Source of the DNA: Halicephalobus mephisto
Lineage: Eukaryota > Nematoda > Chromadorea > Rhabditida > Panagrolaimidae
Length of the DNA stretch: 64,000 bases
Assembly: GCA_009193035.1 (NCBI GenBank)
Contig: SWDT01000045.1
Coordinates: 186,001 to 250,000 of the forward strand
Reading direction: 5' to 3'
The notes beneath the pieces were generated by a model. It was not told where the DNA came from, did not search any database, and saw only the letters and a list, made by a program, of their open reading frames with translations. Shown here one piece after another: positions 44,180-54,860 of this stretch; position 1 is the first letter of the stretch; each line of letters opens with the position of its first letter. The position numbers and the translations under genes are program-made.

Positions 44180-46938
44180 TTACTTGAATAAATCTTCTTC
44201 AAGCCGTGGTTTCGACGGACAATCCGATAAAAAATCTACAGTATGTTTCTGGATGGTCCAAGTGGGGGGTGAGGGGGTCTGGGACACGGGTTTGAACTCG
44301 ATATGTTCGTCGTTATTTGCAGCAAAAATCAGATGATAGAACCAGCCTCCGGCAGTGCCCCCGATCAAAGGACAAAAAATCGGAATCAAAAACCATCGAT
44401 AATTCCAGTAACTAAAAACTTCGATACCGTATCCTGCACACAAAGTAAACAATCTCGGTCCCAGGTCCCTGGCAGGATTCATGGCATTTCCGGCGTTCAA
44501 TCCGAAGCCGAGACACAAAAGAAGAACCATCAACCCGAACATTGGGGGCCGGGCCACCCTCGGGATTCTGTTCTTCGGGTCGTTGATGATCCCGATGATG
44601 AAACACAACATAAAAGTGCACATTGTCTGAAAATTAATTTTCTTCAAATTTTTAAAACTTTTCAGAAATTTCTAAAATCATGTTAAAATTTTTTTTAATT
44701 TCAGAAATTTTCAAAATTCTGTGGAGATTTTAAAAATACTGTAAACCTTTTCAGAATTTAATAGAAATTTCTAAAATTTTAAAAATTTTCTATCGGATTT
44801 GAGGAACTTCAAAAATTTGATGACAATTAAAAAATAAAATATTACTTGATCGTAAACTGCTCCCAAAAAAGTTAGATTTTCATGGGGATAAGTGGCGAAA
44901 AAAAAGGCAGTCGCTCCGGGACCCTGGACAGCCCTGTTTCCTCCATCCAGTGAATTTATCAAATCTGAAAAAATTAATTTTAATTTTAAAAAACTTAATT
45001 CTAAAAAAATTAATTTAAAAAAATAAAATATTTAAAAAATTTAACTTTTAAAAAAAGTTTAAATTAAAAATTTAATTTAAAAAAATTAATTTCAATTTTT
45101 AAATAAAATTTTAATTTTTAAATATAATCAAACCGTAATATTGAAAGTAAGTCAGAGCTGATCCCAGAAAGGCTCCAGAAGTCTGAGCGAGGAAGTAATA
45201 CAAAAAATTGGAAAAACTCAAGTGGCCGAAGGTGAACATCAAAAACGAAACCGCCGGATTCATGTGAGATCCTGTAAAATTTTATTTTATTGAGGAAATG
45301 CATCTTGATAGAATACTGTACAATTTTATTTGCAAAACTCTTAGTAGAATACTGTAGATTTCGATTTTATCCAAAAAGAACTCTATTTATTCTAATAGGA
45401 TACTGTAGAAACCTTTAACAATGTTAGAAATCATTGTTTTTCAGGATTTCTAAGAAATGTAAAAATTTCGTGTCGGGACCATTTCGTATAAAATTTCAAT
45501 TTTGATACTATTAGAACTTCATAAAACCTTCTAAAGTACTGTAGAAGCCTTCAAAAACATCTAAAATTGAAAATTTCAAAATTTTCTAAATTCAAAAATT
45601 TCGTGTCGGGACCATTTTGTAAAAAAATTTATTTTTAGCAATACTGTAATTTCATAAGTTTCTGAAATCTAGAATTTCCTAAAAATAAAAATTTCGAAAG
45701 TTATATAACCCTTGGAAATTCCAGTCGGGACCAATTCGTAACTACTTTGTAATTACCGTAATGACGTCATTTGTCCAACTTTTTTCGGTCATCATATTTT
45801 ATTTAAATTTTCCGATTTCGAAAAAGAAAAAAATCATCGAAGGCCGAAGTTGTTCATTGAAAAATGCGCAAAATCAAAAAGTAGTTGTTTTTCCAAACTC
45901 GAAAAACTATGAAGTCTTTATTCAAAGAATAAATTAGACATCTTTCGTCACAAGACCAAAGAATAATCATGAACCCATTTTTTTACTTTTTTCGAAAAAA
46001 ATTATTTCATGATCCTGAAACGAATGATTTTCAAATGTAACTTATGTAATTGATCCTTAAATATCATTCGTGGTGAGACCGAAAAGTTTTTATTCGATGA
46101 TTTTTTAATTTTTTAAAGCACAATTTCGAGAGTGATCTTGACACGAATGATGTTTAGTTTTTGATCAAGAGTTCAAGTACTTGGTCCTTAAGCACCTTTC
46201 TTGGTGAGACTAAGAATTTTTAAGAGAACTTTCAAGTAATGATTCTGACACGAATGATGATTGATGTAATCTTCGATCACAAGTTTAGACGTTTAATCTG
46301 TAAATATTATTCGTGTCAGAATCAAAAAATTTTAACTTCTTAGAATTTCCTGCTTCTGGGTCCCGCCACGAATTTTATTCAATTTTTTGCTCAGCAACTT
46401 ATTTCTTTAATATTTTTAAAATAGTTAATAATTTTCAAATTGTAATGGTAATCAAGGACTTACCTGAGATGTTGTACCCCAGTTGGACGGCGAACATGAT
46501 TGCCAATCCCCATCCGATCGAGAGTCCGGTGTAGTTGGTGGATTTTCCTTCTCCAAGATGAGTCTGAGCATTCACGTTAAATCCAGCATACTGTAATATA
46601 AATTACTACTTAATAACGCCGCAATTCTAAATAAAAAAAACTTCTGCAAAAACTTTAAAAATTGGTTTCGACAAGAATTTCAAAAATTTTCCAGTCGAGA
46701 CCAAAGAGTACAAAATGTTGTGTTTATATAGTTTTGTAAAGTTTTGAAAAATTAAATTGATTCTGGAAACTGTAATCGAAAAAATTCATCAAATAAAAAT
46801 TAATTTTTTTAAATAAATACTAACCATCAAGAAAGCAGTACAAAAAAATTCTGCCAAAAGACATCTGGCCAGTTTTGAATTCAATCTCGTTTTGGTCGCG
46901 GAATTTTCGAAAATTTCAAATCTGGACATTTTTCTCAT
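44180..46938 (-). CDS. Aquaglyceroporin-type aquaporin, gene B
   Basis: Exons: 46938-46825, 46590-46464, 45271-45134, 44964-44846 and 44626-44180, giving 314 residues. An in-frame ATG three codons downstream (46929) is an equal start candidate. First NPA loop: GSHMNPAVS. Second: NAMNPARDLGPR, again with the glyceroporin Asp. YYDLINSLDGGNR parallels gene A. The C-terminal tail is longer than in gene A and Pro/Ser/Thr-rich. The first three introns fall at the same places and phases as in gene A (0, 1, 1), and exon 3 is 138 bp in both, so these are tandem duplicates. The fourth intron sits earlier, after VYDQ. Role as for gene A: water and glycerol channel of the plasma membrane. Confidence 0.93.
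45300..46340 (-). repeat. Repeats in aquaporin B intron 2
   Basis: Bases 45300-45720 hold three copies of the ttcgtgtcgggaccattttg unit with tactgtagaagccttcaaaa. Bases 45930-46330 hold a looser set with attcgtggtgagaccgaaaa and gacacgaatgatg in both orientations. Confidence 0.7.
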
Positions 46939-47407
46939 TTCTGACAAAAATCAGAAAATTGACTGTTTTTGGAATTTTGATAAATCGAAGTTTTCAGTGC
47001 ATTCTGTCCCGATGGGGGCTTATGCAAATTCCCCAAGTTCGATCGTCTCCAAATTGTACTTTTTTATATATTTATTATTTTTGAACTAGGATCCTTAGAA
47101 TTTCGAACTCAGGTTTGGAGTTGATTTTTTCGATTTTTGAACTTAAACTAGTTCAAAATCGACTCAAAGTTTGATTTGAAAGTTCGAAAATCGACAGTTT
47201 TGATCGATTTCAACAGTGACTTTATTCAGACAGCTCAGACAGGAAAATATTTAGTGTAGAACAACAGAATTGAACACTGAGAAACCAACTTAGGGTTCCT
47301 TCTACTGAATTTAAATGTCCCAGATTAACTGTATTTAATCATGAGACTCGAGTATGATCAACTAACAACCTCATCAAAAAAGCCAAGTATAGTAATTCCT
47401 GAGGATA
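46939..47407 (-). other. Upstream region of aquaporin B
   Basis: About 470 bp of mostly unique sequence up to the Tc1-like element. A short near-palindromic run around 47100-47200 contains tcgatttttgaacttaaact and gttcaaaatcgac. No gene is seen; the aquaporin B promoter is expected here. Confidence 0.4.
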
Positions 47408-48912
47408 CAGTAGCTGGAAAGTCTTTGTGCATTCGGATTTAAAATTATATTTTGGAAATTATTGGGGATACGATGGTGAATTCTTCTGCTATTTCAATAT
47501 ATGCTGCCACTACATAGTTTAAGAATTATTTTACGAAAAATTATGAATCATCCAAAAATTTAGTGCAAAAGTCTTTGCGAATGTAAGTTTTTTTGTTATT
47601 TTTTGTTTTTGCTTTTTAGAAAAATTTTTCTAATTAATATTTTAATTTTTTTCAGATGCCGAACAAATACCATAGCGAGGAGATCAGAAAGCTGATTGTA
47701 GAGACCATAAAATCGGGTCACTCATATGCCAATGTTTGGAAGAATTTCTCAGTTCCCGAAGCTACTATTTGGATGATCTGCAAACACTATCTGTCCTGGA
47801 AGACTCGAAACAAAACAGAAATCCGGCCGTCCACGAAAGACCAATCAGAGAGCAAGTAGGAAGATAAAACGTCTTGCAATCGCCAATCTTCGGTGAGGTG
47901 CCACAAGTATTCAAGCAGAGCTAGAATCGGAGGTACGCAATTCCATCTCCATTCGTACCGTGTAACATCGACTGATTGCTGCTGAACCTCCTGGACGCTA
48001 TCCAGCCAACAACCCTTTAATCTCCACTAAAAACAAAAAGGTTCGATTGATATTTGTCGAAAAATACCGGGAGTAGTCAATAACGGACTGGTCGAAAGTT
48101 CTCCGGAGTAACGAAAGTAAGTTTAATCTGTTTCGATCAGACAGTATTTCGTATGTGCATCACCCTGTAGACCAAAGATTCAATCCCAAATACCAGAAAT
48201 CGACTATCAAACATGGTGATGAGTCGGTTATGGTTTGGAGTTGTTTCAGCGCATATGGTGTGGGTCCATTATTTCGAATTAAAAAGAAAATGAACAAATA
48301 CATTTATACCGACATTTTAGGGGATCAAATATTGCCTTACCCGCTGCCAATTCATGCCATCCGGATGGTTGTTTCAGCAAGATAATGATCCAAAACACAA
48401 ATCCGCAGTAGCTACGTCATTCCTTTCTAGCAAGAAAGTGGAGGTTCTGTATTGGTCCTCTCAATCTCCTGACCTGAATCCCATATAACATCTATGAAAT
48501 GAGCTTAAGAGATAGCTTGCGAAATAGTTTGCGAAAAATGCAGATGAAAAATTCGTTATTTTGCAATGTGAATGAGAGTTCATTGGCTATGACGTTATCG
48601 ACCATTTGATTGCATCGATGCCCGATCGAATCGAAGCTGTTAAAGGCAGTAAAAGCTATGAAACCCGGTATTAATAATATTGTTATATTTTGTTTGCTTT
48701 AATAAATTTGATTTTGTTAAAACGAAAAATAGCAGACTTGTCGGGCGACACAAAGCATTATGCTCTGAGGCATCTTTATTTTGAAGCCAATTTTTTAGTT
48801 TGTTATTAAGTTAGATCTTTTAGGATCTGATGTATAAACGTTTTAAATATTGGGGGATTTGGATAACTAGGCTTTGAGAAAAACTGAATCCGTAGACTTT
48901 TTTCGACTACTG
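47408..48912 (+). mobile_element. Tc1-like DNA transposon, defective, 1505 bp
   Basis: The left end cagtagctggaaagtcttt and the reverse complement of the right end (cagtagtcgaaaaaagtcta) are imperfect terminal repeats. Both are flanked by the TA dinucleotide (47406-47407 and 48913-48914), the target of Tc1/mariner elements. Size is in the normal range. The transposase inside is dead. Confidence 0.8.
47656..48674 (+). pseudogene. Tc1-family (DD34E) transposase pseudogene
   Basis: The N-terminal helix-turn-helix is open for 67 codons (PNKYHSEEIRKLIVETIKSG). Later pieces read RSNESKFN, where the first catalytic Asp of the usual SDESKF has become Asn. These are followed by ESVMVWSCFSAYGVGPL, then DPKHKS, then SPDLNPI. 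Several stops (for example 47857-47859) and at least one frameshift near the second catalytic Asp break the frame. The ATG directly follows tttttttcag, so an upstream non-coding exon is possible. Confidence 0.85.
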
Positions 48913-48989
48913 TATATATCTTTTTATAACCCTTTTTAACAAATAAATAACATCAATTTAAATGATATACATGATTATTTGTGAATATC

Positions 48990-49265
48990 AATCCCGGTGC
49001 TCCGTTTTACCAAAGTTGATGATCAGCGTTCAAGGTCGAAATTTACACTTTTCGTCCTGAAGCAATATTTATGAATTTTAAAAAAGTCTGTTTTAGTTAA
49101 ATTAATAAAACTTTGGTGTTTGGAATCTTCGAATATAAATATAACCTGTAAGTCGTGTTTTAACACGGAAAGTCTCAACTTCGAAAATCGTATTTTACAA
49201 CAAAGAGTCTAAAATTTGACTTTAAACTTTGATCATCAATTTTGACAAAATGGAACACAGAATTT
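48990..49265. repeat. Degenerate fold-back element, ~275 bp
   Basis: About 50 bp at 48990-49040 (ccaaagttgatgatcagcgt) match, inverted, 49212-49265 (ctttgatcatcaattttgac). Most differences between the arms are C/T and G/A changes. It has no coding content and resembles an old MITE. Confidence 0.6.
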
Positions 49266-49837
49266 CTGTGAATAAATAACTAACACATATATACATGAAA
49301 TCCCAACTTCTAATCTTCTATACAAATGAACCTCCAATTCCCTGTGAATGACCACTCCGGATAATTATTGAATTTTTTTGATATCTTTTTTTCGTGATTT
49401 TTGGATTTTTTAAATATAGTTAAAATTATAGATATTTATTATAAAAGCACCGGGATTTATAAAACAGAATTAAATCGACAATGGCACTCAGTACATTACG
49501 ACCATTCAAAGTACAGTAACCAATTTTATGAGCAAAAAACTGAACATTATTCATGATAGGACCAGAATTAAGGATATTTCTTCAGAAAAAAGTTTGAACA
49601 TAAAAAATTTTAATTAAAGTGTTGGTCCCGCCACGAATTAGTTTTAATCACTTTTACCACGAATTTCAGTTGTTAATCTTCGATGTACCATAACTAATCT
49701 TGTGAAAAAAAAATGTTTTTCGTGTCAAGACCACAAAGTTGGATTTTCCCTTCAAGACCAAAAAACTGAAAACCATCGGTCCTGACACGAATGACTTTCT
49801 TTTTCACAAATTTGACTAATAAATTTTTAAATAAAAA
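49266..49837. other. 3' flank of the ZIP gene
   Basis: Bases 49540-49800 have three phrases of the gtcccgccacgaatt / ggtcctgacacgaatgact kind, distant relatives of the cgtgtcgggacc family. No gene or clear polyadenylation signal is seen. Confidence 0.4.
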
Positions 49838-52800
49838 TTATTCTTCCCCGTAACGACTCATGAAGTACATGAACGTGGTTCCGAAGCCGATTCCGGAAAA
49901 TTGAAGAAAAGTAGTTAAGAAGGCTTCTGGAAGGTCGGTTTTGAGAGTATCTGTGATGGAGTCCCGAATTTCCGGCAACAAAGTCCCAAGAAAAATATAC
50001 AAGTACATTCCGGAAGAAACGGAATAAATGTAGTCATCGTAGCCCTCGTTGACGTTGTCGAGGACGACCCCTATGGCGAACCCCAGATAAGTCAGAATCA
50101 TAGGAATCAAGTTGAAGAGCAATGTCTTTCTGAGACCCAAACCAGAATTGACCAAAATGGCCAAAGTTCCGAGTTCCTGAGGGAATTGTTGAGAAATTAC
50201 TGCTAATCCTATCGAGATTCCTCTTGTTAAAGAATCACTGAAAGCCGCTCCTGTGGACATTCCGTCGACGAAGTTGTTCGCCGAAGTCCCGAAGATGATC
50301 ATATAGGCCACGTTGCTGATTTCCGGATTCGAGATAACTTGTTTTTCGACAATTTGGACCGATAACCCTATTTCTGGGTCTTTCGGAGAAGAAACAGATT
50401 CTGGTTCCATGGTCACACAGACTCTGGGGTTATCCAACTGGTGTTCCATTGATGGCGTGCTTACTGGTGTTGACAACGTCGTTGACTGGAAGTATTTTTA
50501 CAATTTTAAAGTCCGCAAGTCGAAAACCAACCCCTTCGTCAGTTTCACTGTCCACAGTATTCCTCAAAGCTTCTAAATCAATATAGGACCCCGTGGCGGA
50601 CTTGTATTTGATTTCGTCGATGGTATCTGACTTGACCAAGGCTACTCTTTTCCTCTTTGACAGCTGAAAGAAATCAATCATCCAAATGCAAAACGTGACG
50701 TCAAGTTTTCTGAGGATCTAGGAGAAATCTAACTTTGAAACTCACATCAGGTGTGACAATCTATTTGGAAAATCTTTTTTATGTAAGAACCCTCATGCTG
50801 GGGAATTCGCGTACGAATTCTAGAAAACTTATCGAAGAAATTTATATATGAACTTTATGATATTTAGGGTCTTATATCTTCTAGTAATACTTCATCTGAA
50901 GGATGTATAATGTAAATGTGACACCAAGGTTCTAAGATATACAGAGAGAGTATCTATTGAATAAATATAAAAGTAGATTCATCAATAAACTTATTCGATA
51001 TGCAAGATGCATAAAAATTACTATCTTTAAACCCCTGTATCTTTTAGTATCTTTGCTTTTGAAATATATTCAAAGTAAATTTGAAATCAGTCTTCCAAGG
51101 CCTACAATTTGAGTGCTTATTTGCTATATTGAGAAGCATACTTGTATGTATACAGAACTTATTCAATATATAAAGTGTATATGAAATTACTATCTTTAAA
51201 CCCCTGTATCTTTTAGTATCTTTGCGTTTGAAATAAATTCAAAGTAAGTTTGAAATCAGTCTTCCAAGGCCTACAGTTTGAGTGCTTATTTGCTATATTG
51301 AGAAGCATACCTGTATGTATACAGAACTTATTCATATATATATAGCGACAAGAAAGAAAGTTATCCTTCGAAGATCCCCCATATCAATAAATCTTAACTG
51401 TGCACCAATTTCCGACATTTTTTCAAAAAAATACTCTTAAATCAAAATCTACATCTTTGAAGATTGGCGAAAAATCTTTAAAAATCGCATTGAGGCAATA
51501 TAATCGTGCAAGATGTTATCTTTGAGATCCTATATCTTTTAATCCTGTTTCAATCGAAATATTTAGAAAGCATGATATCATTGTTCTTAGCATTTTTGAT
51601 CAAGTACTCGATTGTCAGGTCTAGGAACAGGTCCACAGCAAACAAAGCCACTTCGATGCACAGAAATGACAAGATAAAAGTTCCACTTTGAGGACCTTTA
51701 AGATCAATCGAATTCTGAGATAACATTGATTGCAATTACTTTAAGAAACACTTTGTATCAGAAGCTATATTCTGGAAGATTAGCTGATGATTTCTAGAGG
51801 ATATATCTAAGGAATTTATATATGAAAGTTGTAATATTTAAGAGATATATCTATGAAGTTTATATGTGGAAGTAATGATGTTTAAGACCTTATATCTTCC
51901 AAGATTACTTTATTTCAAGCATGCAGAAATTGTAATTAGCATCAGCGCTCCTGAATCTTCTAATTAAATGCTTATTTACTGGTTATAGAAGTATATAGAT
52001 CGAGAAATCGTTATTATGCATAAAATACATACAACAATACAATTTTTAGGTCTTGTATCTTTCCGGGTTGCCTCTTTTAAAGCATCTATGTAGTAAATTC
52101 AAAATGCTTCTTCTTAGATCTACAATTTGAGTACTTACTTCTGAAATTAGGAGATTTATGAACAAATTGGTTCTATATATAGGATATATAAGAATTACAA
52201 ATTTGAGGATCTTTTAACTCCTAACATCGCTTCATTTGAAGCATCTATGGAATAGTTTTAGAATCCTTGTTCTTGGGTCTTTTGATTTACTACTTACTTT
52301 TGAATCTAAGAGTAAATTTAACAAGTGACTTGTGTATAATGTACATAAGAATTACAAACTTGAGGATCTTTTAACTCCTAACATCGCTTTATTTAAAGCA
52401 TCTATGGAATAGTTTTAGAATCCTTGTTCCTAGATCTACACATCAAGTACTTACTTTTGGATCTAAGAACAAGGTTAACGAACAAAAATAACAACTTTAA
52501 TAAACTCACGGTCCTGACTAGATTATTCGTGATCATCTGAACTTCCAACTCTTGTTTGAGATCTTCCTTCTCCTTCTCCACATCTACAGTATTATTGTTG
52601 TTTTCCATCATCTTTAACTTTTTTTTCTTCAGTCTCTTCTTTTTCTTTTTTTTACTTTCTTCGATGACTGAAGTCAACGTTGAAGCGTGAATCTTCCTTT
52701 TCGCATTTCTTCGTTTTTTTATTTCAAGAAATATCTGCAAAAACCTATCTACAGCGAAGAATGCATAAATCGCTGAGACGATTATTGTGGATTTTGCAGT

Positions 52801-54463
52801 GTAGGAAAAAGACTCCAATTCAGTCATGGTGAATGCCTGAGGGAGCAGGATGAAGAGCACCGATCCTGACATGGCCCCTATACCTAAGGCCACTAGAAAC
52901 GTCATGAATCTGTCGTAGAGGCTTTTACTGAGAAGGGGAACTAGAAGCATCCCCAGAGGAGCCGAAATAGCGGAAATCGTCACAAATGCAAGACCAACAA
53001 CCCAGGCTAAAATATTCGAAATTAAAAAATGAAAAGTTTTACGGAATTTTCTCAGTTTTTAATAAAATTCAAAAGTCGTTAGAAGCTTTTGTTAGAATTT
53101 AGAAATCTTTAAAATTTTTCATTAAAATTAAGAAATCTTTAAGTTTTTAAAAGTTAGAAGTCTTCAAAAATTTTTATTAAAATTCAGAAGTCTTCAAAAA
53201 TTTCTATTAGAATTCAGAAGTCTTCAAAAATTTTTATTAGAATTCAGAAGTTTCCAAAAATTTTTATTAGAATTCAGAAGTCTTCAAAAATTTTTATTAG
53301 AATTCAGAAGTTTCCAAAAATTTTTATTAAAATTCAGAAGTCTTCAAAAATTTTTATTAAAATTCAGAAGTCTGCAAAAATTTTTATTAGAATTCAGAAA
53401 TCTCCAGAAGTTTCTAAAATAATTTCGAAATTTTCTACCGTATTCTGATTTTTTGTGAAACGTCAGTTCTTTGTTGTTACAGTAATACCAGTAATAACTT
53501 ACTTTGCCATGCTTGGGGCTTTTCATCGTCGTTGACGATTCTACCGTAGTCGCCGAATTCTCCATTGAGAAAAGCGTCCTTCAAAATACCGTGAAGATAA
53601 CTCGAGATATTCTGAAAACATGTTCTCAGTTACAGTATACAACCCACAAAATAAACAACCTCAGTCATTTTTTAAGTAATTTATTCAAAATAAAATATTT
53701 AAAAAAAATAAGTGTGACAGATCTCGTTTTCAAAGATGATCAAAAAATTTTCAAAAACAGAAGCAGCGAAGTTTGTTTTAGATTGCTATCTTCAGACAAC
53801 CCTCACGGAACTCTTGACAACCTCAGAAAAGCAACTATTGAACTAGGTAATCAATCAACGTTTTCAATTTTTTGAGTTACGAACCTTCACTTTAAAAATA
53901 TTAATGGGGATCATTAAAAAAACAAACTTATTTTTCGAAATGTTTAAAGTCCTGCAAGGTACTGTAATTTTTTTGAAATTTTCAAAGCCCTGCAGACTAC
54001 TGTAATTTTTTGAATAAAAAAACACATTTTTTTGAAATTTTCTGAATTCTCAAAATTACCGCAATTTAAGTAAAAATTATTTAAATTCATTTTTTTAATT
54101 ACTGTAATTACGATAAGAATTATTTTCATTTTCAAAACAGAAATTTTTCGAAATTTTTAATAATTGTAATTTAAGTAAAAATTATTTAAATTCATTTTTT
54201 TAATTACTGTAATTACGATAAGAATTATTTTCATTTTCAAAACAGAAATTTTTCGAAATTTTTAATAATTGTAATTTAAGTAAAAATTATTTAAATTCAT
54301 CTTTTGATTACTGTAATTACGGTAAGAATTATTTTGATTTTCAAAACAAAAATTTTTCAGAATTTTTTGACTACAGTAGTCTTTTTAATGTTGTAATAAA
54401 ACTCACCGGAATGGATCTGGAGTCAACAGAGTAATCTGGATAATCGTTTGGAGCCACATCCAT
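49838..54463 (-). CDS. ZIP-family (SLC39) membrane protein with a degenerate metal site
   Basis: Exons: 54463-54407, 53611-53503, 53006-52510, 50663-50532 and 50485-49838, giving 480 residues. ZIP topology is clear. TM1 starts WVVGLAFVTISAISAPLG. TM2 contains LGIGAMSGSVLFILLPQAF. A Lys-rich and then acidic cytoplasmic loop follows TM3. TM4-5 and TM6-8 come after a Ser/Pro-rich segment. In known ZIPs TM4 carries HNFxDG and TM5 carries HExPHE (EExPHE in ZIP8/14). Here TM4 reads NNFVDG (about 335-340) and TM5 reads QQFPQE (about 364-369), so the histidines of the binuclear site are Asn or Gln. Zinc transport by the usual mechanism is doubtful; a changed substrate, a regulatory subunit or a transport-dead paralogue are all possible. 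No signal peptide or His-rich ectodomain is present. TTTAG lies directly before the ATG, suggesting trans-splicing. Confidence 0.88.
50850..52450 (-). repeat. Tandem duplications in the 1.8 kb ZIP intron 4
   Basis: Bases 51015-51180 and 51187-51350 are near-identical (ctttaaacccctgtatcttt, then ccaaggcctacaatttgagt). Bases 52190-52285 and 52345-52440 form another pair (gaggatcttttaactcctaa, then tctatggaatagttttagaa). Both belong loosely to the tatatc/atctt-rich family seen at 29200 and 41210. Confidence 0.75.
51550..51735 (-). other. ZIP TM3-like open frame in the intron
   Basis: The minus frame contains ALFAVDLFLDLTIEYLIK, which resembles the TM3 segment of the host gene's own exon (AFFAVDRFLQIFLEIKK). 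It lacks an obvious acceptor in frame. It could be a decayed duplicate of exon 3 sequence or chance. Confidence 0.3.
53040..53400 (-). repeat. 30 bp tandem repeat in ZIP intron 2
   Basis: About ten copies of aattcagaagtcttcaaaaa followed by tttttatta, with two alternating sub-variants (tcttc / tttcc). Confidence 0.85.
53612..54406 (-). repeat. ZIP intron 1 with ~110 bp tandem repeat
   Basis: Bases 54040-54370 hold three copies with attactgtaattacgataag and aacagaaatttttcgaaatt. Bases 53690-53880 are unique and GC-richer but show no recognised product. Confidence 0.75.
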
Positions 54464-54539
54464 CTAAAGTCCGATCAAAGATTAAACAAAAATTTTGACA
54501 AATATAGTAACAATTATTATTTTTAAAAAAATAAAAATT

Positions 54540-54860
54540 TCCTGTACAAATCCCGGAAAGACTCTAAAATGAAAAAATGTCGAGGATTGAGTCGACGAAA
54601 TTCAAACAATGAGGAAGTCCCACGCGAGAAAACTGTCCAAGGACCAATTTGAAAAAATTTAACTGGTCAAAAACGATTACCCCCTAAGTAACCACTCGAC
54701 TAAATTTTCCGAAAAAATCCATAAAAGTCAACTTAAAAGATCCATTTCGGGTACAAGTGGATTTTCGACAAGTTTATTGATGATTTTCTGAAACAACTCC
54801 CGACTGGGAAACTTGCTCCCTCCGGACCCTTGTCCCTCAGCGATTCGTGATCAGTTCCAA
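54540..54860. promoter_or_regulatory. Unique island upstream of the ZIP gene
   Basis: About 320 bp of non-repetitive, mixed-composition DNA begin 77 bp upstream of the ZIP start codon, followed by pure A/T repeats. It is the best candidate for the ZIP promoter. No specific factor site is claimed. Confidence 0.4.
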
